From the NCBI RefSeq assembly GCF_001427125.1, contig NZ_LMGK01000012.1:179430-243429 (forward strand): DNA of 64,000 bases, in the 5' to 3' direction. A program made the position numbers and the translations under genes. This DNA comes from Pseudomonas sp. Root562 (GTDB lineage Bacteria > Pseudomonadota > Gammaproteobacteria > Pseudomonadales > Pseudomonadaceae). The stretch's first letter is position 1, and each line of letters begins with the position of its first letter. Of the stretch, positions 8,887 through 16,482 are shown piece by piece. The notes beneath the pieces were generated by a model. The model had not been told where the DNA came from. It saw only the letters and a list, made by a program, of their open reading frames with translations, and searched no databases.

Positions 8887-8994
8887 GATCGTTCCCACGC
8901 TCTGCGTGGGAATGCCTCAACGGACGCTCCGCGTTCGGCTTTTGGGACGCGGAGCGTCCCGGGATACATTCCCACGCGGAGCGTGGGAACGATC
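8887..8994. repeat. Compound palindromic repeat (GATCGTTCCCACGC family), copy 1
   Basis: A 108-bp element begins GATCGTTCCCACGCTCTGCG and ends with the inverted arm CGCGGAGCGTGGGAACGATC. Each outer arm is itself palindromic. The inner segment holds a second inverted pair, GGACGCTCCGCG and CGCGGAGCGTCC. It lies between the LysR gene and the transporter operon. Near-identical copies are at 38570, 38722, 50136 and 55162, a single arm is at 12703, and partial copies are at 60642-61065. Confidence 0.9.
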
Positions 8995-9013
8995 ATCACA
9001 GGCAATCGAGCTC

Positions 9014-9877
9014 TCAGGCCGGGGCCATTTCCTGCGCCAACCCCAGGAACGCCGCCGGCAGCCGTGCGTTTTTCCGCTCCTTGAGGCAGTACAGATACTC
9101 CGGCAACAACGGTGCATTTTCGATGGTCAGCACCCGCAGCTGCGGATCGTGCGGCACTTCCTGCCGGGCAATCAGGCTGATGCCGATGTTGCGCAGCACC
9201 GCTTCGCGAATCGACTCGCGACTGCCAATCTCCAGCAACGGCCCGACACTCACCCCGGCGCCAGCCAGCAATTCTTCGGTCATACGGCGGGTGGTCGAAC
9301 CCGTTTCGCGCATCAACAATGTATGCCCCGCCAGTGCACTGAGCGGTACGTGATCATGTGCCGCCAGCGGGTGATTTCGATGCACCGCCAGCACCAGCGG
9401 ATCGCTGCCGAGCACCCGGCGAATCAGCCGTGCATCGTCGAGCAATTGCGAGGACGCCGCGACATCGACGCGGTAGTCCTCCAGCGCTTCGAGCACCTGC
9501 TGGGAATTGCCGATTTCCACCGACACCTCCACCTGCGGCAGACGCTCGCGGAAAGTCTTCACCAGATCGAGGATGTAATACGGCGCCGTCGCGGCAATGC
9601 GCAGCGTGCCCTGCACCTGACCGCAATTGCGCAGGAAGAACTCGATGTCGGCTTCCTGCTGCATCAGCGCCTTGACCATCGGCAACAACCGCGCGCCCTC
9701 CTCGCTGACGCTCAGGCGCCGGCCGCCACGGTAGAACAACTCGACCGAATACTGACTTTCGAGATTGCGAATCTGCGTCGTCACCGTGGGCTGACTCAAA
9801 CCGAGCTTTTTCGCGGCCTGGGTGATACTGCCCAGTCGGGCCACCATGTAAAACGCCTTCAGCTCGGCACTCAGCAC
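9014..9877 (-). CDS. LysR-family regulator, phosphonate-cluster type
   Basis: 287 residues with a GTG start after a GAGGA ribosome site. The N-terminal winged helix-turn-helix (LGSITQAAKKLGLSQPTVTT, about residues 15-34) is canonical LysR, followed by a periplasmic-binding-like effector domain. It sits directly upstream of the phosphonate-type transporter on the same strand, so it is the probable regulator of that operon. This matches the LysR regulators associated with aminoethylphosphonate catabolism. It starts only 16 bp after the cadA stop codon, so some transcription could enter from cadA. Target and effector are inferred. Confidence 0.9.
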   Translation of the reverse strand: MLSAELKAFYMVARLGSITQAAKKLGLSQPTVTTQIRNLESQYSVELFYRGGRRLSVSEEGARLLPMVKALMQQEADIEFFLRNCGQVQGTLRIAATAPYYILDLVKTFRERLPQVEVSVEIGNSQQVLEALEDYRVDVAASSQLLDDARLIRRVLGSDPLVLAVHRNHPLAAHDHVPLSALAGHTLLMRETGSTTRRMTEELLAGAGVSVGPLLEIGSRESIREAVLRNIGISLIARQEVPHDPQLRVLTIENAPLLPEYLYCLKERKNARLPAAFLGLAQEMAPA

Positions 9878-9893
9878 AACCCGTCCTCATCCT

Positions 9894-12152
9894 TTATTTG
9901 CGCAGCAGGCGCAACCCGTTGAACACCACCAGCAAACTGACGCCCATGTCGGCGAAAACCGCCATCCACATGGTAGCGAGCCCGGCGAAGGTTACCCCAA
10001 GAAAGATCGCCTTGATCACCAATGCCAGGGCAATATTCTGCTTGAGAATGCTCGACGTCTGGCGCGACAGCTGAATGAATGCCGGGATTTTGCGCAGATC
10101 GTCGTCCATCAGGGCGACATCAGCGGTCTCGATAGCGGTATCGGTGCCTGCGGCGGCCATGGCGAAACCGATTTCGGAACGGGCCAGGGCCGGCGCATCG
10201 TTGATGCCATCACCCACCATCCCGACGTGATGCCCCTTCGCATACAGCGCTTCAATCGCCTGTAACTTGTCGGTGGGCAACAGATCGCCCCTGGCCTCGT
10301 CGATACCGACTTGCGCTGCGATCGCCTGCGCGGTGTGCACGTTATCGCCGGTGAGCATCAAGGTCTTGATGCCCAACTCATGCAACTGGCGGATCGCTTC
10401 GCGGCTGGATTCCTTCACCGTGTCAGCCACGGCGAACAGCGCCAATGGGCCGGACTGATCGAGCAGCAGCACCACCGACTTGCCTTGTTTCTCGAGGGCG
10501 GACAGTTTCTCTTCCAGCGCAGGAGAACACAGGCCTAGGTCTTCAACCAGACGATGATTGCCCAAATGGTACAGCTGGCCATTGATTTCGCCGCGCACCC
10601 CGCGGCCGCCCAGTGCTTCGAAGTTATCCACAACGAGTGGGGCCAATTGTTTATCCACAGCCGCGTTGGCGATCGCCAGCGATACCGGGTGATCCGAACG
10701 GCCGGCCAGCGCCGCGGCAATCGCCGGGGCCGATGCATCGGCGGTGGGGTCCAGCGACAGGTAATCGGTTTGTACCGGTTTGCCATGGGTGATGGTGCCG
10801 GTCTTGTCCAAAGCAAGGTAGTCGAGCTTGTAGCCGCCCTCCAGGTAAACCCCGCCTTTCACCAGAATACCTTTGCGGGCCGCGGCAGCGAGACCGCTGA
10901 CGATGGTCACCGGTGTGGAGATCACCAGGGCACAAGGGCAAGCGACGACCAACAACACCAGGGCGCGGTAGATCCAGTCGAACCACAGCGCATTCATGAA
11001 CAGTGGAGGAATGACTGCGACCGCCAACGCCAGGATGAACACCGCCGGCGTATAGATTTTCGAGAACGTATCGACGAAGCGCTGGGTCGGCGCCCGTGCG
11101 CCCTGGGCCTGCTCGACAGCGTGGATGATTCGCGCCAGGGTCGAGTTGTTTGCTGCCGCCGTCACGGCGTATTCCAGGGAACCGGCCTGGTTGATGGTGC
11201 CGGCGAACACTTTGTCGCCAATGGTTTTTTCCACGGGCAGGCTTTCACCGGTAATCGGCGCCTGATCAATGCTCGAGTTACCCGCGAGCACTTCGCCATC
11301 CAGCGCGATGCGCTCACCGGGACGCACCCGTACCCGGGCACCGAGATCGATAGCCTTCACATCCTGCGTGACCCAAGTGCCGTCAGCCTGCAACACCGTC
11401 GCTTGTTCCGGCGTCATCTGCATCAAGCCACTGATGGCATTGCGCGCGCGGTCGAGGGATTTGGCTTCGATCAACTCCGCCACGGTGAACAGGAACATCA
11501 CCATGGCCGCTTCCGGCCATTGCCCGATAAGGATTGCACCCGTCACCGCGATGCTCATCAACGCGTTGATGTTCAGGTTGAAGTTCTTCAGGGCGATCCA
11601 GCCCTTTTTATAGGTGCCCAGGCCGCCGCTGAGGATCGAGATCAGGGCAATGACCGCCACCACCCAGTTCGGAGCGGCGGCGGTGAAGTGGATGACTTCC
11701 GCCACCAATGCGCCAACGCCGGACAATCCCAGCGGCCACCAGGACTTTTTCTCGGGTGCCGGGGCCTGCGCTTCGGCGCCTTGCTCCAGGGGCTCGGCGT
11801 GCATGCCGAGGGCTTTGATGGCGTCGACAATCGGCGCAGTGCTGGCCAGATTATGGGTGACGCCCAGCACCCGGTTGATCAAATTGAACTCCAGCTGCTG
11901 CACGCCGGTCAGTTTTCCCAGCTTATTTTGAATCAGCGATTGCTCGGTCGGGCAATCCATGGCCTCAATACGGAAACTACTCAGCCGCGCATCGGCACTT
12001 GGCGCTTCGGTCAACTGAATCAGCGTGGGCTCGCTTGCTTTCGGTGCGCAACAGGATTCACCATGGCCGCCATGTAAATGTTTGGCCACGGGTTTGAGCT
12101 TGCTGCTGCAGCAAGTGTCTTCGGGTTTGTGGCTGTGCAGGGAATCGCTCAT
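9894..12152 (-). CDS. cadA: Cd2+/Zn2+/Pb2+-exporting P1B-type ATPase
   Basis: 752 residues. A Cys/His-rich leader (residues 1-40, with two CC pairs and the run HLHGGHGESCC) precedes one heavy-metal domain whose site reads MDCPTEQ, a CxxE form rather than the CxxC of copper pumps. The membrane metal motif is C405-P406-C407 in VVACPCALVIS. The phosphorylated aspartate is D449 in LDKTGTITHG, and the nucleotide-binding HP motif is SDHPVSLA. These mark the zinc, cadmium and lead subgroup. It exports metal across the inner membrane. cadR is divergent and the shared operator lies just upstream. Confidence 0.96.
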   Translation of the reverse strand: MSDSLHSHKPEDTCCSSKLKPVAKHLHGGHGESCCAPKASEPTLIQLTEAPSADARLSSFRIEAMDCPTEQSLIQNKLGKLTGVQQLEFNLINRVLGVTHNLASTAPIVDAIKALGMHAEPLEQGAEAQAPAPEKKSWWPLGLSGVGALVAEVIHFTAAAPNWVVAVIALISILSGGLGTYKKGWIALKNFNLNINALMSIAVTGAILIGQWPEAAMVMFLFTVAELIEAKSLDRARNAISGLMQMTPEQATVLQADGTWVTQDVKAIDLGARVRVRPGERIALDGEVLAGNSSIDQAPITGESLPVEKTIGDKVFAGTINQAGSLEYAVTAAANNSTLARIIHAVEQAQGARAPTQRFVDTFSKIYTPAVFILALAVAVIPPLFMNALWFDWIYRALVLLVVACPCALVISTPVTIVSGLAAAARKGILVKGGVYLEGGYKLDYLALDKTGTITHGKPVQTDYLSLDPTADASAPAIAAALAGRSDHPVSLAIANAAVDKQLAPLVVDNFEALGGRGVRGEINGQLYHLGNHRLVEDLGLCSPALEEKLSALEKQGKSVVLLLDQSGPLALFAVADTVKESSREAIRQLHELGIKTLMLTGDNVHTAQAIAAQVGIDEARGDLLPTDKLQAIEALYAKGHHVGMVGDGINDAPALARSEIGFAMAAAGTDTAIETADVALMDDDLRKIPAFIQLSRQTSSILKQNIALALVIKAIFLGVTFAGLATMWMAVFADMGVSLLVVFNGLRLLRK

Positions 12153-12182
12153 GGGTCGTGTCCATAAAAGTACCTGTTGCCA

Positions 12183-12213
12183 AGTAAAGACCCTGTAGCC
12201 ACTATAGGGTCAA
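12183..12213 (-). promoter_or_regulatory. cadA promoter with CadR operator
   Basis: On the minus strand the -35 TTGACC (12208-12213) and -10 TTTACT (12183-12188) are separated by 19 bp, the over-long spacer typical of MerR-type promoters. The spacer carries the dyad ACCCTATAGTGGCTACAGGGT (12190-12210), which is very close to known CadR operators. CadR bound to metal is expected to untwist this promoter. The divergent cadR start lies 25 bp to the right, so the same site probably also controls cadR. Confidence 0.9.
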
Positions 12214-12237
12214 GCACCCTTTTTGGAGATCCTCGTC

Positions 12238-12687
12238 ATGAAGATCGGAGAGTTGGCGAAACTCACGGATTGCGCCGTGGAAACGATCCGCTATTACGAG
12301 CGCGAAAACCTGCTGCCGGAACCGGCCCGCAGCGACGGCAACTACCGCGTCTACACTCAGGCCCACGCCGAACGCCTGACCTTCATCCGCAATTGCCGCA
12401 CCCTCGACATGACCCTCGAAGAGATCCGCAGCCTGCTGGCCTTTCGTGACAGTCCGCAGGACCAGTGCGAAAGCGTCAACGCGCTGATCGACGAGCATAT
12501 CCACCACGTGAAGGCACGGATCGACGGTTTGCTGGCGTTGCAGGCGCAACTGCTCGACCTGCGTCAACGTTGTGGCGAAGGGCCGGAGGTCGATCAATGC
12601 GGGATCTTGCAGCGATTGGAAGTCAGTGGCGGGGTCGTGGCGACGGAAGTGGAACACTCCCACGTGGGCCGCAGTCACGGCCATTGA
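12238..12687 (+). CDS. cadR: MerR-family cadmium-responsive regulator CadR
   Basis: 149 residues. The N-terminal MerR helix-turn-helix (MKIGELAKLTDCAVETIRYY) is followed by a dimerisation helix. The metal-site cysteines C77 and C112 are in place, a further cysteine is at C121, and the tail is His-rich (EHSHVGRSHGH), as in Pseudomonas CadR. The start is the ATG at 12238 after GGAG; the earlier in-frame start adds five residues absent from the family. It is divergent from cadA, which it activates on Cd2+ (and probably Zn2+ or Pb2+) binding. Confidence 0.96.
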   Translation: MKIGELAKLTDCAVETIRYYERENLLPEPARSDGNYRVYTQAHAERLTFIRNCRTLDMTLEEIRSLLAFRDSPQDQCESVNALIDEHIHHVKARIDGLLALQAQLLDLRQRCGEGPEVDQCGILQRLEVSGGVVATEVEHSHVGRSHGH

Positions 12688-12702
12688 GGACGCCTTCGCG
12701 CT

Positions 12703-12733
12703 GATCGTTCCCACGCTCTGCGTGGGAACAATC
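12703..12733. repeat. Single arm of the GATCGTTCCCACGC repeat
   Basis: A 31-bp imperfect palindrome, GATCGTTCCCACGCTCTGCG continuing GTGGGAACAATC, lies between the converging 3' ends of cadR and thyA. It equals one outer arm of the 102-111 bp compound repeats and lacks the inner pair. It may be the ancestral unit or a deletion product. Confidence 0.85.
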
Positions 12734-12757
12734 AACGACGATCAAGCCGTGCCTGAA

Positions 12758-13729
12758 TCAGACCGCCATCGGCGCGGTCATTGGCGCGTGGTGCTCGTAG
12801 CCTTCCAGCGAAAAATCGCTCGGTTCCACCAGCTCCAGCCACTCCGGCTGATACACACCGGTCTTGGCAAATTCCGGCACACGATCACTGATCACCAGTT
12901 TCGGCATCGGGAACGGCTCGCGCTTGAGCTGTTCGTTGAGCATGTCCAGGTGATTTTCGTAGACGTGGGCATCACCGATGAAATAGGTGAACCAACGCGG
13001 CGTATAGCCGGTCAGGCGGCCGATCAGGCTCAGCAGCGCGGCACCTTCGGTGAGGTTGAACGGTGTGCCCAGGCCCAGGTCGTTGGAGCGGATGTAGAGG
13101 GTCAGAGAAATCTCTTTGGTCTCGACATTCGGGTGGAACTGGTAAAGCAGGTGGCACGGCGGCAACGCCATTTCATCCAGCTGGGCGCAATTCCAGCCGT
13201 GGAACAGAATCCGGCGGCTGCCCGGGTCCTTGATGATGGTGTCGATGCACTGACGAACCTGATCGATGGCTTTGTACAGCACCACGTAGGCCTGGCCATT
13301 CTCTTCACCTTCGGCGATCTGGCGGTAACCCTGGCTCAGGGTCTGCTCGATCGCGGCAGGATTGCTGAGCGGGATCTGCTTGTACGCCGGCCATTTACGC
13401 CATTGCACGCCATAAATTTCACCAAGATCGTCTTCACCCTGGCGGAACGGGTTGGCCAGCCACTGGGCGTTTTCGTTGGCATTCTGATCCCAGACCTTGC
13501 AGCCCAGGGCACGGAATTCAGCGGCGTTGTTCACCCCCCGCAGAAAACCGCACATCTCGCCAATGGCGGATTTGAATGCCATCTTGCGCGTGGTGATCGC
13601 CGGGAAGCCTTCCTGCAAGTCATAACGCAGCATGGCACCCGGAAAACTGATGGTGTTCACGCCGGTACGGTTGGCCTGTTTGGTGCCGTTCTTGATGACG
13701 TGGGCGACCAGTTCGAGATATTGCTTCAT
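12758..13729 (-). CDS. thyA: Thymidylate synthase
   Basis: 323 residues, longer than the 264-residue E. coli enzyme because of insertions in the middle, as is usual in Pseudomonas. It methylates dUMP to dTMP with methylene-tetrahydrofolate. The catalytic cysteine is C192 in [11 protein letters not shown]. The dUMP-binding arginine segment [13 protein letters not shown] and the folate segment [11 protein letters not shown] are also present. It is the last gene of a TauE-like, lgt, thyA unit, 48 bp after lgt. An AGGT ribosome site precedes the ATG at 13729. Confidence 0.97.
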   Translation of the reverse strand: MKQYLELVAHVIKNGTKQANRTGVNTISFPGAMLRYDLQEGFPAITTRKMAFKSAIGEMCGFLRGVNNAAEFRALGCKVWDQNANENAQWLANPFRQGEDDLGEIYGVQWRKWPAYKQIPLSNPAAIEQTLSQGYRQIAEGEENGQAYVVLYKAIDQVRQCIDTIIKDPGSRRILFHGWNCAQLDEMALPPCHLLYQFHPNVETKEISLTLYIRSNDLGLGTPFNLTEGAALLSLIGRLTGYTPRWFTYFIGDAHVYENHLDMLNEQLKREPFPMPKLVISDRVPEFAKTGVYQPEWLELVEPSDFSLEGYEHHAPMTAPMAV

Positions 13730-13749
13730 GAATTACCTGTGTCCTTGAA

Positions 13750-13769
13750 GCCGGGGCCGAAGCCCCGGC
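13750..13769. other. GC-rich hairpin between lgt and thyA
   Basis: GCCGGGGC, loop CGAA, GCCCCGGC forms a perfect 8-bp stem. It sits 20 bp upstream of the thyA start and downstream of the lgt stop. No T-run follows on the minus strand, so it is more likely an RNA-processing or stability hairpin than a terminator. Confidence 0.6.
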
Positions 13770-13777
13770 ATTCGAAT

Positions 13778-14584
13778 TTATACCGCTGCTGCTGGTGTCG
13801 CCGGGGCGCGGTGATACGCCAGCCAGATCAGGAACAGCCCGCCGAGGATCATCGGCACGCACAGCACCTGCCCCATGGTCAGCCAGTTCCAGGCCAGATA
13901 GCCCAGTTGCGCGTCCGGCACGCGGACGAATTCGACGATGAAACGGAAGATCCCGTAGAACAGCGCGAACATGCCCGATACCGCCATGGTCGGCCGCGGC
14001 TTGCGCGAGAACAGCCACAGGATCAGGAACAGTGCCACGCCTTCGAGTGCGAACTGGTACAGCTGCGACGGGTGGCGCGCCAGTTGCGCCGGGTCGGTCG
14101 GGAAGACCATGGCCCACGGAACGTCGGTCGCCTTGCCCCACAACTCGGCGTTGATGAAGTTGCCGATGCGCCCGGCACCCAGGCCAATCGGCACCATCGG
14201 CGCAACGAAGTCCATCAACTGGAAGAACGATTTGTTGTTCTTTTTACCGAACCACAACGCCGCCAGCATCACGCCGATGAAACCACCGTGGAACGACATG
14301 CCGCCCTTCCACACTTCGAAGATCAGCGTCGGGTTGGCCAGATAGGCGCCCAGATCGTAGAACAGCACATAACCCAGGCGCCCGCCGACAATCACCCCCA
14401 TCGACATCCAGAACACCATGTCGGAGAGTTTTTCCTTGGTCCAGGTCGGGTCGAAGCGGTTCAACCGGCGCGACGCCAGCCACCAGGCGCCACCGATGCC
14501 GATCAGGTACATCAGACCGTACCAATGAATTTTCAGCGGACCGATGGCCAGGGCCACCGGGTCGATCTGCGGGTAAGGCAGCAT
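13778..14584 (-). CDS. lgt: Prolipoprotein diacylglyceryl transferase
   Basis: 268 residues with seven hydrophobic spans. It transfers diacylglycerol from phosphatidylglycerol to the lipobox cysteine of prolipoproteins in the inner membrane. The Lgt signature [15 protein letters not shown] is present, as are the N-terminal [10 protein letters not shown] segment and the HGG of SFHGGFIG. The ribosome site GAGGAG precedes the ATG at 14584. The lgt-thyA neighbourhood is conserved in gamma-proteobacteria. Confidence 0.97.
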   Translation of the reverse strand: MLPYPQIDPVALAIGPLKIHWYGLMYLIGIGGAWWLASRRLNRFDPTWTKEKLSDMVFWMSMGVIVGGRLGYVLFYDLGAYLANPTLIFEVWKGGMSFHGGFIGVMLAALWFGKKNNKSFFQLMDFVAPMVPIGLGAGRIGNFINAELWGKATDVPWAMVFPTDPAQLARHPSQLYQFALEGVALFLILWLFSRKPRPTMAVSGMFALFYGIFRFIVEFVRVPDAQLGYLAWNWLTMGQVLCVPMILGGLFLIWLAYHRAPATPAAAV

Positions 14585-14660
14585 TGCGACTCCTCATGAG
14601 TTCAAATCAATTCCCGGGCGACGCTGCCACCTCAGGATTAAGCCAGGATTGTGCCGGGCG

Positions 14661-15443
14661 TCAGAGCAGGAAACTCAAACCAACGCAGAACAGCAAAGCG
14701 GCAAACAGTCTTTTCAGCAACTTCGGCGACAGCCTGTGGGCCAGTCGCGCGCCGAGACGGGCGAAGACCATGCTGGTCAGGGCAATACCCAGCAGCGCCG
14801 GTAAATAAATAAAACCCAGACTATGAGCCGGTAACAGCGGATCGTGCCAGCCCAGAATCATGAAACTTAATGCACTTGCCAAAGCGATTGGCAGGCCACA
14901 GGCCGACGACGTGGCAACGGCTTGCTGCATCGGCACGCTGCGCCAGGTCAAAAACGGCACGGTCAATGAGCCGCCGCCAATTCCGAAAATCGCCGAGGCC
15001 CAACCGATCACGCTACCGGCCACGGTCAGACCGAGTTTACCCGGCACCGTTCGGCTGGCCTTGGGTTTGACGTCCAGCGCCAGTTGCGCGGCAATCACCA
15101 GGGCAAAAACACCGATGATTTTTTGCAGGTTGGGTCCGGAGATCGCTTCGGCGGTCAGCGCGCCGAAACCGGCGCCGATCAGGATGCCGACGGTCATCCA
15201 GACGAAAATTGGCCAGCGCACGGCCCCGCGGCGGTGATGCTCACGCACCGCATTCACCGAGGTGAAGATGATCGTCGCCAGCGAAGTCCCCACGGCGAGG
15301 TGGGTCAGAATCGATGCGTCGAATCCCTGCAAGGTAAAACTGAACACCAGCACCGGGACAATGATGATGCCGCCGCCCACGCCGAACAATCCGGCCAACA
15401 CCCCGGCACAGGCGCCGAGCGCCAGATAGAGCAGAAATTCCAT
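14661..15443 (-). CDS. TauE/SafE-family (TSUP) membrane permease
   Basis: 260 residues with about eight hydrophobic spans. The two half-repeats each carry a glycine-rich loop, GLFGVGGGIIIVPVLV near the N-terminus and AIFGIGGGSLTVPFLT in the middle, the hallmark of this transporter family. Members move sulfite, sulfoacetate or other small anions; the substrate here is unknown. The start is the ATG at 15443; the long open frame upstream has no family similarity. It precedes lgt by 76 bp on the same strand, as in other pseudomonads, so no link to the distant sulfonate genes should be assumed. Confidence 0.9.
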   Translation of the reverse strand: MEFLLYLALGACAGVLAGLFGVGGGIIIVPVLVFSFTLQGFDASILTHLAVGTSLATIIFTSVNAVREHHRRGAVRWPIFVWMTVGILIGAGFGALTAEAISGPNLQKIIGVFALVIAAQLALDVKPKASRTVPGKLGLTVAGSVIGWASAIFGIGGGSLTVPFLTWRSVPMQQAVATSSACGLPIALASALSFMILGWHDPLLPAHSLGFIYLPALLGIALTSMVFARLGARLAHRLSPKLLKRLFAALLFCVGLSFLL

Positions 15444-15575
15444 GTCGCTTCCCCACCCAACCCCAAAACCGGAGCGGCATGGTAACGGATGCATGGCATC
15501 GGGCTCCACTGGATGGCGATGGATACCCGCACGTTGACTGCGTAAAGTGGGCAAAAAACACACTAGGATCACCTT

Positions 15576-16322
15576 ATGTGCCTGATTGTTTTTGCCTGGC
15601 GGCCGGACCATGCCCAGCCGCTGATCGTGGCGGCCAACCGCGACGAATTCTACGCCCGTCCCAGCCTGCCGCTGGCGCAATGGCCTGAAGCGCCCCATGT
15701 CTACGCCGGCCGCGACCTGGAGGCTGGCGGCACGTGGCTCGGTGTTGGCGCCAACGGCCGCTTTGCGGCGCTGACCAATATTCGCGATCCGCATCGGCCA
15801 CCGGGGCGCAAATCCCGGGGCGAGTTGGTGGCGGGATTTCTCAGCGGTGACGTTTCGATTGATGACTATTTGACCGACGTTGTCGCACGTTCGCCGGAAT
15901 ATGGCGGGTTCAACCTGCTGGTCGGCAACAAAAATGAATTGTGGCACTTCAATGCCCGGGCAACGGAAGCCGTGATGCTGCCGCCTGGGGTTTATGGCCT
16001 GTCGAATGCCGGGCTGGATACGCCGTGGCCGAAATTGCTTCGGGCCAAGGCAGCGCTGAGTCAAGTGCTGGACGAGCCACAACCGGAGGCACTGCTCGCG
16101 CTATTGAGCGATGCGCAGACCGCTCCATTTAACGAATTGCCGGATACCGGGGTCGGATTGGCGACCGAGACGTTGTTGTCGAGTGTATTTATTGCCAGCC
16201 AGAGTTATGGAACACGGGCGAGTACGGCGCTGATCGTGCAGGCGGATGGGTCGCGGCATATGGTCGAAAGGAGTTTCGGGCCATTTGGCGGGCATCTGGG
16301 GGAGGTAGAGGTCAGGGTTTGA
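15576..16322 (+). CDS. NRDE-family protein (TANGO2-like)
   Basis: 248 residues. The N-terminus MCLIVFAW and the motif NRDE at residues 21-24, followed by FYARPSLPLAQWP, define the NRDE/TANGO2 family. Cys2, exposed after methionine removal, resembles an N-terminal nucleophile, but no activity is proven for the bacterial members. Human TANGO2 is linked to lipid and haem metabolism. The gene is monocistronic, divergent from the TauE-like gene, and followed by a REP pair. It lacks a signal peptide and is probably cytoplasmic. Confidence 0.9.
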   Translation: MCLIVFAWRPDHAQPLIVAANRDEFYARPSLPLAQWPEAPHVYAGRDLEAGGTWLGVGANGRFAALTNIRDPHRPPGRKSRGELVAGFLSGDVSIDDYLTDVVARSPEYGGFNLLVGNKNELWHFNARATEAVMLPPGVYGLSNAGLDTPWPKLLRAKAALSQVLDEPQPEALLALLSDAQTAPFNELPDTGVGLATETLLSSVFIASQSYGTRASTALIVQADGSRHMVERSFGPFGGHLGEVEVRV

Positions 16323-16339
16323 AGCTCGGGCGATTAATT

Positions 16340-16468
16340 GTGGCGAGGGAGCTTGCTCCCGCTGGAGTGCGAAGCGCTCCCGATCCGGCCAATGCGTTCT
16401 TTCAGAAAAATCGCATCGGCCGGATTACGACAGCTTCGCAGCCGAACGGGAGCAAGCTCCCTCGCCAC
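16340..16468. repeat. REPIN-type inverted pair (GAGGGAGCTTGCTCCC family)
   Basis: The left arm GTGGCGAGGGAGCTTGCTCC and right arm GGAGCAAGCTCCCTCGCCAC enclose a 90-bp centre. The centre holds further inverted tracts, for example ATCCGGCC with GGCCGGAT. It fills the gap between the converging 3' ends of the NRDE gene and ptsP. The same family is at 22268-22386, 37618-37745 and three times in 60642-61170. Confidence 0.9.
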
Positions 16469-16482
16469 AGGCCATCAACCTT

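Noticed and set aside
8880..9000. Compound palindrome as an insertion sequence or a small RNA gene
   Set aside because: It encodes no transposase and is about 108 bp. It recurs at gene ends without promoter elements, so it is best treated as a REP-like repeat.
13750..13769. Terminator between lgt and thyA
   Set aside because: The stem is perfect but no T-run follows on the coding strand, and both genes share the direction, so read-through is more likely.
12572..14599. Plus-strand open frame of 675 codons across thyA and lgt
   Set aside because: It is antisense to two certain genes and crosses the palindromic repeat at 12703.
14661..15443. TauE-like permease as part of the taurine/sulfonate system
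   Set aside because: It is 40 kb from tauA and ssu and sits in a conserved lgt-thyA context, so the family name alone does not support such a role.
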